Below are positions 16,404 through 25,973 of a stretch of 64,000 bases of DNA, piece by piece. How positions within the stretch are numbered: the first letter of the stretch is position 1; every line of letters starts with the position of its first letter. This DNA is from Bacteroidota bacterium (GTDB lineage Bacteria; Bacteroidota; Ignavibacteria; UBA10030; UBA8401): NCBI GenBank assembly GCA_030679145.1, contig JAUXTU010000052.1, positions 1 to 64,000 of the forward strand, given 5' to 3'. Made by a program: the position numbers and the translations under genes. Under the pieces are notes generated by a model, which saw only the letters and a list, made by a program, of their open reading frames with translations, was not told the origin of the DNA and made no database searches.

Positions 16404-19400
16404 ATGTATCTTTCTAAATTAGAAATAGTTGGTTTTAAATCGTTTGCAAATAAAGTGAATCTTTCCTTTGATGCTGGTCTTACAGCAATTGTCGGTCCGA
16501 ATGGCTGCGGGAAGACAAATGTTGTTGATGCTATCCGCTGGGCGTTAGGCGAACAAAAACCGAGTCGCTTGCGAAGTGATAAGATGGAAGATGTTATTTT
16601 CAACGGAACGAAAAACCGCAAACCGCTGGGGATGGCGGATGTTTCATTGACAATTGAGAACACAAAAGGAATTCTTCCTTCAGAATATAAAGAAGTTGTC
16701 ATCACTCGCCGTGTGTATCGTTCCGGTGAGTCGGAATATTATCTGAACAAAACTCTTTGCCGATTAAAAGATATCAAAGATCTTTTTATGGATACCGGAA
16801 TGGGCTCGGATGCGTATTCCGTTATCGAATTGAAGATGGTCGAGACGATCTTGAGTGACAAAGCAGATGAACGCCGCCGATTATTTGAAGAAGCTGCCGG
16901 AGTGACAAAATATAAGGTTCGCAGAAAAGAGACGTTCACAAAGCTTGATCACGTGCAGCAAGATCTGATTCGCGTGCAGGATATTGTGAAAGAAGTGCAG
17001 AAAGCAGTCAACTCTCTTGAACGACAAGCGCACAAAGCGGAACAGTTCAATATCATTTCGCAGGACTTGCGGACAAAAGAAATTATCCTTCTCGAACGCG
17101 AATATTCCGATATCATCCTTTCAATTGATCCGTTAAGGGAAAAACTGACTTCCGCTGTTGATGATAAGAAAAAGATCAGTGACGAACTATCTTCCGAAGA
17201 GACACTGCTGGATGATCTGCGGGAAGAACTGACCTCATTAGAAGAACGGTTGAATGAAGTACAATTAGAACTGAACGAGCATCAGCAAAAAATAAATCTT
17301 TCGCAGCAGGCACGTGTAAAAGCGAACGAACGAACCAATTCGCTGACAGAATCAATTGACCATTTTACGAAAGAAAAAGAAGAACTTTCTCACCAACTTC
17401 CCGAATTGGAGGCGCGTGCTGGGGAATTGGCCGTTTCAATCGATCAAACTCATGCAAATGTCCATTCTTCTACCGAACAATACAATGAGAAAAAAGAAGA
17501 ACTTGACAAATTTACCATAGAACTTGAAAAGAAAAAAACAGAAGTAAAATCGAAACAGGACGAAGTGATCGCCCTGCTTCATGAGATTTCGTCCAAACGG
17601 AATGAATACGAACGAACAAAAGCGCGGTTAGAGAATATCAATGGGCGATTGGATTATTCCGGAGAAGAGAATGCGATCTATACAGCGGAGATTTCAAAAA
17701 ATTCCGCTACGGTAGCCGAACTGACAAAGCAGGATAAAGATTTTCGGAAACAATTTGCCGAAGCAGAGATTCGAGCGTTGGATAAAGAATCAAAAAGAAC
17801 AGGTCTTCTCAAGGAAGTGGAGACTCTTCGCAATACTGAATTTGAAATCCGTGCGCTCCTTGAACGCCGTAAATCCCGATTGGATTTTCTTCAAGGTCTT
17901 ATTGAAAGTCATGAAGGTTTTTCTGAAGGTGCCAAATTTCTTATAACGAATGATGAATGGAAGAACACGCTGCAAACGACCGTTGCGGATGCATTTTCTA
18001 CCGATGCAAAATACCGTATTGCGATCGAAGCGGCACTTGGTGATGTGGCAAATTATATGGTCGTTCAAACGATCGACGATGCCCACCGCGGTGTTGAATT
18101 GTTGAAGACAAGCAATAAAGGCCGGGCAACGTTTGTTTGTCTTGAATCGATCCCATCCTTACCGGATGATAAGTTAGACATTATTGAAGGCGGAGTTATT
18201 TCGTGGGCAAGCGACAGTGTGCAGTGTGATCCAAAATATTCATCTCTTCGAGACTTTCTATTTGCCGGGACAATGATCGTTGAAGATGTTCAAACTGCCA
18301 AAGCGTTGGTGCGAAAATATTTCTCTTTGAAATGCGTTACGTTGGATGGTGAACTCGTCACCGGTTCAGGTATTCTTCGCGGCGGCAGTATTCGTGCAGA
18401 AGATGGTGGATTTATCGGTAAAAAAAATCAGATAGAAGAGCTTCATAAAGAGATTGAAACATTTTTGTTGCAAACCGATTCAAATCGGAAAGAGATTGCT
18501 GGAAAAGAAAAACAGATCGCCGCAATCGATGTAAAATCACTGTTCGATATTGCGAAGAAGATCGAACAACAGATGTCTTCAGTTGAAATGCGCATCGCTC
18601 AGATTGAATATGAAAAGAAGCGGATGGCAGAGAATGTTGAGAGGAATGACGCTGAAAACAGACGCTTGCGTGAAGAAGCAAATGCTCATAATGCAGAACT
18701 GAAAAATCTTCAGCCGACGATTGAGGGATTAGAAAACAAAAAATCATCGGCTGAACAACAATCCGGAGCTACTGCAAGTGAATTGGAAACAATGGAAGTG
18801 ATGTGGAATGAATTTTCCAAGGTAGCAACCAATGCACAACTTGAAATGATGCGATTGGTGAATGAAGAGAAAAATTTTGCCCGTGAATTGGAGTACACTA
18901 ACGCAACGATCGCGAATCTGAAGAATACATTTGCACAGCGAGACACTGATATTGAAAATGCACGTCGTGAGATCGAACGATTAGAGGAAGAACTTCTTTT
19001 TAATGCACATGTTCTTGAGACGCTTGATCAGGAATTAAAAGAAATTATTGAACGAAAGCGCGTGGCACAATCTGACTTTAATTCCAAGCGGACTCAATCG
19101 CACGATATTGAATTAAAATTGAAGGATGCGCGACGGTTACACGACAGTTCAATGTCCCGTTCACATGAATTGGAAATGAAAATTTCCGAACTGACAATGA
19201 AAGCACAGAATATTGTTGACCGCGGGAAAGAAGAGTTCGAATATACTGTTGAGTTGAAGGAATTTACGGCGGAAAATAACTTCGATATTGAATCTGCACG
19301 AGAAGAAATCCGGTATATGAAAGATAAGATCCGCTCACTTGGCGCTGTGAACTTTGCAGCATTTGATGAATATAAAACGGAAAAAGAACGATTGGAATTC

Positions 19401-19955
19401 ATCACTGTTCAGCGCGATGACCTGATCGAAGCGGAAAAGACATTGATGCAGACGATCGAAGAGATCAATAACACTGCTCAGCGAGAATTCATCACAACCT
19501 TTGATAAAGTTCGAGAATATTTCATTTCAACATTCAAAGGATTGTTTGATGAGGGAGATGAATGTGACCTTCAATTGGAAGATGGTGTTGATCCATTAGA
19601 AGCGCGGATTGAAATTACTGCTAAGCCTCGCGGTAAACGTCCGACTTCGATTGATCTTCTTTCCGGCGGTGAGAAGACATTGACGGCGATCGCATTGCTG
19701 TTCGCAATTTATCTTGTGAAACCGTCGCCCTTCTGTATTTTGGATGAAGTTGATGCGCCGCTTGATGATTCGAATATTGACCGGTTCTCTCGTATCATCA
19801 GAAAATTTAGCGATAATACGCAGTTTATTATTGTTACGCACAATAAACGGACGATGGAAGCAGCCAATGCAATGTACGGTGTGACGATGGAAGAACAGGG
19901 TGTTTCAAAATTAGTTTCGGTCCGTTTCAATGAGAGCAAAGTTGCTACAAATTAA
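16404..19955 (+). CDS. smc: chromosome segregation protein SMC
   Basis: The 1183-residue protein has the full SMC architecture: the N-terminal ATPase head with Walker A GPNGCGKTNVVDAIRW, a long coiled coil, a hinge at about 515-680 (AALGDVANYMVV, GGSIRAEDGGFIG), the returning coiled coil, and the C-terminal head with signature LLSGGEKTLTAIALLFAIY and Walker B CILDEVDAPLDD. It forms the condensin-like complex with ScpA and ScpB, which are not in the window. It is the first gene of a long same-strand run leading into lipid A genes. Confidence 0.97.
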   Translation: MYLSKLEIVGFKSFANKVNLSFDAGLTAIVGPNGCGKTNVVDAIRWALGEQKPSRLRSDKMEDVIFNGTKNRKPLGMADVSLTIENTKGILPSEYKEVVITRRVYRSGESEYYLNKTLCRLKDIKDLFMDTGMGSDAYSVIELKMVETILSDKADERRRLFEEAAGVTKYKVRRKETFTKLDHVQQDLIRVQDIVKEVQKAVNSLERQAHKAEQFNIISQDLRTKEIILLEREYSDIILSIDPLREKLTSAVDDKKKISDELSSEETLLDDLREELTSLEERLNEVQLELNEHQQKINLSQQARVKANERTNSLTESIDHFTKEKEELSHQLPELEARAGELAVSIDQTHANVHSSTEQYNEKKEELDKFTIELEKKKTEVKSKQDEVIALLHEISSKRNEYERTKARLENINGRLDYSGEENAIYTAEISKNSATVAELTKQDKDFRKQFAEAEIRALDKESKRTGLLKEVETLRNTEFEIRALLERRKSRLDFLQGLIESHEGFSEGAKFLITNDEWKNTLQTTVADAFSTDAKYRIAIEAALGDVANYMVVQTIDDAHRGVELLKTSNKGRATFVCLESIPSLPDDKLDIIEGGVISWASDSVQCDPKYSSLRDFLFAGTMIVEDVQTAKALVRKYFSLKCVTLDGELVTGSGILRGGSIRAEDGGFIGKKNQIEELHKEIETFLLQTDSNRKEIAGKEKQIAAIDVKSLFDIAKKIEQQMSSVEMRIAQIEYEKKRMAENVERNDAENRRLREEANAHNAELKNLQPTIEGLENKKSSAEQQSGATASELETMEVMWNEFSKVATNAQLEMMRLVNEEKNFARELEYTNATIANLKNTFAQRDTDIENARREIERLEEELLFNAHVLETLDQELKEIIERKRVAQSDFNSKRTQSHDIELKLKDARRLHDSSMSRSHELEMKISELTMKAQNIVDRGKEEFEYTVELKEFTAENNFDIESAREEIRYMKDKIRSLGAVNFAAFDEYKTEKERLEFITVQRDDLIEAEKTLMQTIEEINNTAQREFITTFDKVREYFISTFKGLFDEGDECDLQLEDGVDPLEARIEITAKPRGKRPTSIDLLSGGEKTLTAIALLFAIYLVKPSPFCILDEVDAPLDDSNIDRFSRIIRKFSDNTQFIIVTHNKRTMEAANAMYGVTMEEQGVSKLVSVRFNESKVATN

Positions 19956-19985
19956 TATTTCATTTTCCCAATGTGGTGTGAAAGA

Positions 19986-20711
19986 ATGAGTGAGAATCTT
20001 TCATATATCGTCTTTACAGATTTTGACGGAACGATAGCCGTCAATGATATCGGTGACGCAATGTTCAACCGATTCGGGGATATTGATGTCTGCACGGAAA
20101 GCTTTGAACAATATCGTAATGGAGAAATTGATGCACGTGATTGTTGGAAGAAAGGTTTTGCTTCTATTCCTTCAGTAACCAAAGACGATTTTGTAACATT
20201 CGCATATTCACAATCAGTCGACCTCCATTTTAAAACGTTTGTAGAATTCTGCTCAGAGAAAAATATTTCGATTAATGTACTGAGTGATGGATACGATGCA
20301 TATATCGATCCGGTATTGAAAAGGGAAGGATTGGACTGGCTGCCGCGGTTTTCCAATCGGCTGCAGTTCAATGATGATGGAACAGTTGAACCGATTTTTC
20401 CTTATACGGATGCTGAGTGCAAACGATGTGCGAATTGTAAACGGAACCATCTTCTGACAAAATCAAGCGATGATAATGTTATCGTCTATATCGGTGACGG
20501 GATTTCAGACCGCTGTCCGGCTCAGTTTGCCGATATCGTGTTTGCCAAAGATTCATTGGTCAGTTTTTGTGAAACACACAATATTACGTTTCACCGGTTT
20601 GAGAATTTTTCTGATGTGTTGAAAAATTTTCGGATGATGATAGAAACAAAAAAACCGCGTAAACGACGCACTGCAGAACTTGCACGCAAAGATGTTTTTA
20701 TGATGGAGTAA
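19986..20711 (+). CDS. HAD-family phosphatase, MtnX-like
   Basis: About 241 residues from ATG 19986, which has GAAAG just upstream; the track's ATG 19971 lacks a ribosome site. The catalytic motif I FTDFDGTIAVNDIGDAMF and the late VYIGDGISDRCPAQFADIVFA place it in the HAD-IB group near MtnX and phosphoserine phosphatase. A central CKRCANCKRNHL suggests a Cys cluster that might bind metal. MtnX works in methionine salvage, but no other salvage gene is here, so the substrate is open. It precedes the methyltransferase gene by 2 bases. Confidence 0.75.
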   Translation: MSENLSYIVFTDFDGTIAVNDIGDAMFNRFGDIDVCTESFEQYRNGEIDARDCWKKGFASIPSVTKDDFVTFAYSQSVDLHFKTFVEFCSEKNISINVLSDGYDAYIDPVLKREGLDWLPRFSNRLQFNDDGTVEPIFPYTDAECKRCANCKRNHLLTKSSDDNVIVYIGDGISDRCPAQFADIVFAKDSLVSFCETHNITFHRFENFSDVLKNFRMMIETKKPRKRRTAELARKDVFMME

Positions 20712-20713
20712 TA

Positions 20714-21292
20714 ATGGATATTCGATTGAAAATTTTTGAATTGCGAAGTTATACTCCGATTCCATTCCTTTTGGTGATGGTGGCATTTGCAGAACCTACT
20801 TTGATTTCTTTGATTTGCGGATTTGGCGTCGCGTTGATCGGCGAGGCGATTCGATTTTGGGGCGTTTCAATTGCAGGAAGTGAAACCCGAACGACTGGTG
20901 CAGTTGGCGCAACAAATCTTATTACGGATGGTCCATTCGGTTATGTTCGAAATCCTTTGTACGTCGGGAATATTTTGATGTATGTGGGCTGCGGAATTAT
21001 GTCAAATGCACTGGTTCCGTATTTAGCTTTGACAGCATTCGTCTGGTTTGTCATTCAATATCAGTTGATTGTTTCGCAGGAAGAGGATCACCTGAAGAGG
21101 GCGTTTGGTGATGAATATGCAACATATTGTAAGAATGTTCCGCGGTTCATTCCTCGAGTAACGAAATATTCCGGAGAACATTCATTCCATCGCGAGCCAA
21201 ACTTTTCACGCGGTCTTCAATCAGAGACAAGAACATTGCAGGCATTTTCTGCGGTGATTGCATTGATCGTGTTACGATTTTTTGTGAGGTAA
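20714..21292 (+). CDS. isoprenylcysteine carboxyl methyltransferase-like (PEMT/ICMT fold) membrane protein
   Basis: The 192-residue membrane protein has hydrophobic segments at about residues 14-50 and 88-115. The typical signature follows: TDGPFGYVRNPLYVGNILMY, then EEDHLKRAFGDEYATYCKNVPRFIP. This is the SAM-binding pattern of the ICMT/phospholipid methyltransferase family. The real substrate in bacteria is often unknown. Tight spacing between the HAD gene and lpxB suggests it is part of an envelope operon, perhaps acting on a lipid. Confidence 0.75.
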   Translation: MDIRLKIFELRSYTPIPFLLVMVAFAEPTLISLICGFGVALIGEAIRFWGVSIAGSETRTTGAVGATNLITDGPFGYVRNPLYVGNILMYVGCGIMSNALVPYLALTAFVWFVIQYQLIVSQEEDHLKRAFGDEYATYCKNVPRFIPRVTKYSGEHSFHREPNFSRGLQSETRTLQAFSAVIALIVLRFFVR

Positions 21293-21293
21293 G

Positions 21294-22412
21294 ATGAAAC
21301 AGCGAGTGATGATCGTGGCGGGTGAAGCGTCCGGCGATTTGCATGGAGCGGGCGTTGTTCGTGAGTTGAAGAAAAAAAATCCTTCAATGGATATCTACGG
21401 CATCGGCGGAGATAAGATGGAGAAAGAAGGAATGTTGCTCACATTCCATGTGCGTGAGATGTCGTTCATGGGTTTTGTTGAAGTGGTGAAACATCTGCCG
21501 CTGATCCGAGCTGTAGAAAAAACGCTTGAACAATTATTGATCCTAAAGAAACCTGATGTAGTTGTGTTGATTGATTACCCCGGTTTTAATTTGCGATTTG
21601 CGAGGATAGTAAAGAAGTACGGGATCAAAGTGGTGTATTACATCAGTCCTCAAGTGTGGGCATGGAAAAAAGGGCGCGTATTAAAAATGCGTGGATTAAT
21701 TGATAAAATGCTGGTGGTCTTTCCGTTTGAAGTTCCGATCTACGAAAAAGAGAATATCCCTGTGCAGTTTGTCGGTCATCCCTTGGTAGAAGAGATGCAG
21801 GAAATGATGAGTAAAGAGAACTTCTGCCGGCGATACGATCTGGATAACACAAAGAAATTCATTGCTGTTATTCCCGGAAGCAGAAAGCAAGAGATTGAGG
21901 ATTTATTCTCTGTAATGGTTCGTTCAGCGGTTGAAATTGCCGGAAATGAAAAAGAAGTTGTTGTTGCAGTTGCTCCGAATCTTTCGATGGAACTGTATAA
22001 AAATAATCTGCCTCCGAATATGAATGTGAAGTTCATTCAGCATTCTACACATGAAGTGATGAAATATGCTGAATTTGCTTTTGTAACATCCGGTACGGCG
22101 ACACTTGAAACTGCATGTGTCGGAACGCCGATGATTGTTGTCTATAAAACATCGGCGATAACATATTGGATTGCGCGATTGGTTGTGAAGATAAAAAATA
22201 TAGCATTGGTCAATATTGTTGCAGGAAAAACGATCGTTCCTGAGATGATCCAAGGTGATGCAACGGTGGAGAAATTGGTTAGTGAAGCACGCTCAATATT
22301 GAACTCACCCGAACATTATTCGGAGATAAAAAACGAATTGAATATTGTTCGGCAAAAACTTGGCGGGGTCGGGGCATCTGTAAATGTTACGGAAACAATT
22401 CTTGCTATTTGA
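21294..22412 (+). CDS. lpxB: lipid-A-disaccharide synthase
   Basis: The 372-residue glycosyltransferase has normal LpxB length. It opens with MIVAGEASGDLHGAGVVREL and has GGDKMEKEGM, LIDYPGFNLRFA, SPQVWAWKKGRV, FVGHPLVEEM, IPGSRKQEIEDL and TSGTATLETACVGTPMIVVYK, all family landmarks. It joins UDP-2,3-diacylglucosamine and lipid X at the inner membrane. It starts one base after the methyltransferase stop, and the DUF374 and lpxK genes follow at once, forming a lipid A operon. Confidence 0.95.
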   Translation: MKQRVMIVAGEASGDLHGAGVVRELKKKNPSMDIYGIGGDKMEKEGMLLTFHVREMSFMGFVEVVKHLPLIRAVEKTLEQLLILKKPDVVVLIDYPGFNLRFARIVKKYGIKVVYYISPQVWAWKKGRVLKMRGLIDKMLVVFPFEVPIYEKENIPVQFVGHPLVEEMQEMMSKENFCRRYDLDNTKKFIAVIPGSRKQEIEDLFSVMVRSAVEIAGNEKEVVVAVAPNLSMELYKNNLPPNMNVKFIQHSTHEVMKYAEFAFVTSGTATLETACVGTPMIVVYKTSAITYWIARLVVKIKNIALVNIVAGKTIVPEMIQGDATVEKLVSEARSILNSPEHYSEIKNELNIVRQKLGGVGASVNVTETILAI

Positions 22413-22415
22413 TGT

Positions 22416-23090
22416 ATGAAAAAACGATTGATCTTGATTGCGCTGCGCATTGTCCTTTGGAGGGTAGCTCTATTGTGGTGTAAGACGTTGAAGATTGTAC
22501 GAGTCAACGCAGATCAGTTTGATGAGTTAAGCCGAAACGGAAAAAATGTTATTGTAACATTTTGGCATGATTCAATGTTTGTCGGTTGGTTCTTGCATCG
22601 ACCCCAAACAAACTGGAAAATATCAGCGCTAGTAAGCCAGAGTAATGATGGTGAATTTCTTTCCACAATCCTTGAACGATGGAATTATACAATGATCCGC
22701 GGTTCAAGTCATACTGGCGGAAAAGAAGCAATGCAATTGATGGTAGATGAAGTTGAAAATGGAAACTCACTTGCAATTACACCTGACGGACCGCGCGGAC
22801 CCCGGCACGAAATGAAGATGGGGGCTGTTCGAGTTGCGCAGCGAACAGGGGTTCCGTTAATTTTGGTAGGAATTGCGACGCTAAAGAAGAAACAATTACG
22901 AAGCTGGGATAAGTTTGAAGTTCCACGGCCGTTCTCAACAGTTGTAGCAAAGTATAGCGAGCCGATTATTGTTCCGAAAGAGTTGAACAATGAATTGCTT
23001 GATGAGTTCAAACGAACAATGCAGAATGTAATGACGAAACTGACAGAAGAAGCATCAGAGCTATCCGTTACACTAGGTGGATCGAAGTGA
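22416..23090 (+). CDS. DUF374 lysophospholipid acyltransferase family protein
   Basis: The 224-residue protein has an N-terminal membrane helix and the acyltransferase pattern: FWHDSMFVGW for the catalytic H-x(n)-D motif, GSSHTGGKEAMQLM, and PDGPRGPRHEMKMGAVRVAQ for acceptor binding. DUF374 proteins are usually found among lipid A genes and are thought to add a secondary acyl chain. That role is inferred here from the position between lpxB and lpxK. The reading frame overlaps lpxK by four bases. Confidence 0.85.
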   Translation: MKKRLILIALRIVLWRVALLWCKTLKIVRVNADQFDELSRNGKNVIVTFWHDSMFVGWFLHRPQTNWKISALVSQSNDGEFLSTILERWNYTMIRGSSHTGGKEAMQLMVDEVENGNSLAITPDGPRGPRHEMKMGAVRVAQRTGVPLILVGIATLKKKQLRSWDKFEVPRPFSTVVAKYSEPIIVPKELNNELLDEFKRTMQNVMTKLTEEASELSVTLGGSK

Positions 23091-24121
23091 AACCGAGCCG
23101 GTTATTTCTGCCCTTCGTACCGTTGTATGGTTTAGCAGCGATGCTTCGAAACTGGTTCTTTGATATAGGAATATTTCACTCAATTGATGTCGGTGTTCCG
23201 GTGATTTCAGTTGGTAATATTACAACCGGCGGGACGGGAAAAACACCGATCGTGAAAAGTATAGCGTCTATTCTTATTGAGAATGGAAGACATGTTGCAA
23301 TTATCAGTCGAGGGTATGGACGAAATTCAAATGGAACTATTATCGTAAGCGATGGCAAAAATATTTTGACTGATGCTGATTTGGGCGGAGATGAGCCGCT
23401 GCTTCTTGCCGAACAATTACGAAAAGCAATTGTGATCGTAGATGAAGATCGTATCCGTGGTGCACAAAAAGCGATTAAAGAATTTGGTGCAACGGTGATT
23501 GTTCTTGATGATGGATTCCAGCATCGGTACATCAAACGTTTAAAAAATATCGTATTGATCGATTCACAACATTCGCCGTTTAAGACATCATTGCTCCCTG
23601 CGGGTTATCGACGAGAATTGATTTCCAGCTTTAAACGTTCAGATGCAATTGTTGTAACAAAAGCAAACGATATCAATGAAGCATTACCGTTATTGAAAAA
23701 TACGGAACTTGATTCAATTGCACATAAATTCTCAAGTTCATTCCAGCCATCTGGCATACGTCATTTGTTTGGCGGTGTTAAGCAATCATTGACAATGCTA
23801 AAGGGACATACAGCAATTGGTCTTTGTGGAATTGCAAAACCGGAGAGTTTTCAACAGAGTCTTGAACAGTGTGGTGTACGTGTTAATAAATATTTTAATT
23901 TTCCCGATCACCATAAGTTTACTCGTGATGACATTGAACAAGTTATGAATTCGTTCAAAATGAATAATGCAGACTTCATCATTACAACAGAGAAAGATGC
24001 TGTTCGGTTGAAAGAATTTGAAATGGTATTGAAACAACTTCCAATTGTTATGTTGTCGATGGAAGTTGTTATGCATCAGAATGAAGCATGGAAGAAATTT
24101 ATACTGGACGGATTGCATTAA
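23087..24121 (+). CDS. lpxK: tetraacyldisaccharide 4'-kinase
   Basis: The 344-residue kinase has a membrane-proximal N-terminus (FVPLYGLAAMLRNWFFD), the P-loop SVGNITTGGTGKTPIVKSIA, SRGYGRNSNG, DEPLLLAEQL and VLDDGFQHRYIKR, all diagnostic for LpxK. It phosphorylates the 4' position of the lipid A disaccharide. It starts with GTG in a 4-base overlap with the DUF374 gene and ends with TAATG overlap to the next gene, so translation is probably coupled across all three. Confidence 0.94.
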   Translation: MKPSRLFLPFVPLYGLAAMLRNWFFDIGIFHSIDVGVPVISVGNITTGGTGKTPIVKSIASILIENGRHVAIISRGYGRNSNGTIIVSDGKNILTDADLGGDEPLLLAEQLRKAIVIVDEDRIRGAQKAIKEFGATVIVLDDGFQHRYIKRLKNIVLIDSQHSPFKTSLLPAGYRRELISSFKRSDAIVVTKANDINEALPLLKNTELDSIAHKFSSSFQPSGIRHLFGGVKQSLTMLKGHTAIGLCGIAKPESFQQSLEQCGVRVNKYFNFPDHHKFTRDDIEQVMNSFKMNNADFIITTEKDAVRLKEFEMVLKQLPIVMLSMEVVMHQNEAWKKFILDGLH

Positions 24122-24804
24122 TGAAAATTGCAGTAAGTGACAATGGGAACGAAGGAAAACGGAAGAAATATCTGGATTGGCTTCAATTGTTTGCACCGGA
24201 TGCTGAACTAACAGTTATTGGGTATACAAATGGATTTGCTTCACTGAAAGGATTTGATGGTTTAGTCCTAACGGGAGGGGAAGATATAGATCCGCAGCTT
24301 TCGAAAGCATTACCGATTGAACTTGTTCAACCAAGCGATAAAAGAAGGGATGATTTTGAATTCCAATTGCTTGAGCAGGCAATAACTGAAAAGAAACCAA
24401 TTTTAGGAATTTGCCGCGGATTGCAAGTAACAAATGTTTTTCTCGGCGGCTCATTGACCGCCGATTTACAATCAGCAGGATTTGCAGATCACACAACAAA
24501 GAAAAATGAAAATGAGCGTCGTCATTCAATTGCTGTGACAAAAGAGTCACTTATGTATTCGGTTGTTGGTGCTGAGTTGGGAGAAATCAATTCATATCAT
24601 CATCAATCGGCGTTGAATGTTGCAGATGATCTGATGGTTTCCGGTCGTTCTCCGGACGGAGTCATTGAATCGCTGGAATGGAAAAATAAGACTAACAAAT
24701 CATTTTTACTCTTGGTGCAATGGCATCCGGAACGAATGATTGACGTAGAAAATCCTTTTACAAGAAATATTTGTAAAGCATTCTTTAGGGCAGCAAAAAA
24801 ATAA
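24121..24804 (+). CDS. class I glutamine amidotransferase, gamma-Glu-GABA hydrolase-like (peptidase C26)
   Basis: About 227 residues from ATG 24121, which overlaps the lpxK stop; the track's start at 24088 lies inside lpxK. LVLTGGEDIDPQL, the nucleophile elbow GICRGLQVTNVFLGG with catalytic Cys, NSYHHQSAL, and VQWHPERM with the catalytic His form the peptidase C26/PuuD pattern. Such enzymes cleave gamma-glutamyl amides. No polyamine genes are nearby, so the substrate is not settled. The placement behind lpxK may only reflect operon extension. Confidence 0.8.
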   Translation: MKIAVSDNGNEGKRKKYLDWLQLFAPDAELTVIGYTNGFASLKGFDGLVLTGGEDIDPQLSKALPIELVQPSDKRRDDFEFQLLEQAITEKKPILGICRGLQVTNVFLGGSLTADLQSAGFADHTTKKNENERRHSIAVTKESLMYSVVGAELGEINSYHHQSALNVADDLMVSGRSPDGVIESLEWKNKTNKSFLLLVQWHPERMIDVENPFTRNICKAFFRAAKK

Positions 24805-24821
24805 ATCAATAAATTAATACC

Positions 24822-24881
24822 CACGCAGCGATGCCTGCCTTTCACCATAGGCAGAATATTTGGAACCAGCAGGCATGCGTG
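24822..24881. repeat. imperfect hairpin between the amidotransferase and queA
   Basis: CACGC-agcg-ATGCCTGC (24822-24838) pairs with GCAGGCATGCGTG (24869-24881), leaving a four-base bulge. A small inner hairpin GCCT..AGGC is also present. There is no strong T-run (TAATTTTT follows), so it may be a repeat or a weak terminator. The next bases, taccacagagggcaaag, are a fragment of the GCAAAG-type repeat family. Confidence 0.5.
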
Positions 24882-24927
24882 TAATTTTTACCACAGAGGG
24901 CAAAGTCCCTGAAAGGAACAGTGTGTT

Positions 24928-25965
24928 ATGAAACTTTCCGATTATAAATATCCGGTTCCGCGTAATCTTATCGCAAAACATCCGGCAAATCCGCGTGATC
25001 ATTCACGCCTGTTAGTGATCAACAGAGCCGATGAAACGTTTGAAGACCGCCATTTTTATGACGTAGCTGAATATTTTGACAAGGGTGATACGATGGTCGT
25101 GAATGAGACAAAAGTCTTTCAAGCGCGTCTTATTGGAAAAAAAGAAAAAACGAACGCAAAGATCGAAGTGTTTCTTCTTCGTCAATTGAATGTTGAAGAT
25201 AATATCTGGGATGTGATCGTTGATCCGGCACGAAAAGTACGGATTGGCAATAAAATTTATTTTGATAACGGGAATCTTTGGTGTGAAGTGATCGACAATA
25301 CCACGTCGCGCGGCAGAACGGTTCGATTTAATTACACGGGAGATTTTTTCAAAGTGATCGATAAGATCGGGCTGACACCGCTTCCACAATATATTAAACG
25401 AGAACCGACTCCAAAAGACAAAGATACGTATCAAACAATCTTTGCGGAAAAAGTTGGTGCAGTTGCCGCTCCGACTGCCGGACTTCATTTTTCAAAACAA
25501 TTACAGAAAAAAATGGAGAAGAAGGGAGTCAGCTTTGCCCCGGTTATTCTTCACATCGGTCTTGGAACATTCCGTGCGGTAGAAGTTGAGGACCTTACAA
25601 AACACAAAATGGATTCAGAATTTTTTCAGGTTGAAGATCCAACGGTGAAGATCGTTAATAAATCGATCGATGCTCGAAAAAAGGTCTGTGTTGTTGGGAC
25701 AAGCGCAATGCGCGCAGTGGAATCCAGCGTAACAACGGATGGTCATCTGAAACCATTAAAAGGCTGGACGGATAAATTCATTTTTCCACCGTATGATTTT
25801 AAGATCGCAGACCGAATGATTACGAATTTCCATATGCCGGAATCGACATTGTTGATGATGGTTGCTGCGTTTGCAGGACATGAATTAACTATGCGGGCAT
25901 ATAAACATGCTATTAAAAAGGGTTATCGGTTCTATAGTTACGGCGACGCGATGCTTATTCTATAA
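24928..25965 (+). CDS. queA: S-adenosylmethionine:tRNA ribosyltransferase-isomerase
   Basis: The 345-residue protein is full length for Que[21 protein letters not shown], then HDSRLLV-like [55 protein letters not shown] and [15 protein letters not shown]. It builds epoxyqueuosine on tRNA from SAM and pre-Q1. Queuosine partners such as tgt are not in the window. The APC permease starts eight bases after its stop. Confidence 0.95.
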   Translation: MKLSDYKYPVPRNLIAKHPANPRDHSRLLVINRADETFEDRHFYDVAEYFDKGDTMVVNETKVFQARLIGKKEKTNAKIEVFLLRQLNVEDNIWDVIVDPARKVRIGNKIYFDNGNLWCEVIDNTTSRGRTVRFNYTGDFFKVIDKIGLTPLPQYIKREPTPKDKDTYQTIFAEKVGAVAAPTAGLHFSKQLQKKMEKKGVSFAPVILHIGLGTFRAVEVEDLTKHKMDSEFFQVEDPTVKIVNKSIDARKKVCVVGTSAMRAVESSVTTDGHLKPLKGWTDKFIFPPYDFKIADRMITNFHMPESTLLMMVAAFAGHELTMRAYKHAIKKGYRFYSYGDAMLIL

Positions 25966-25973
25966 CAAAAACA

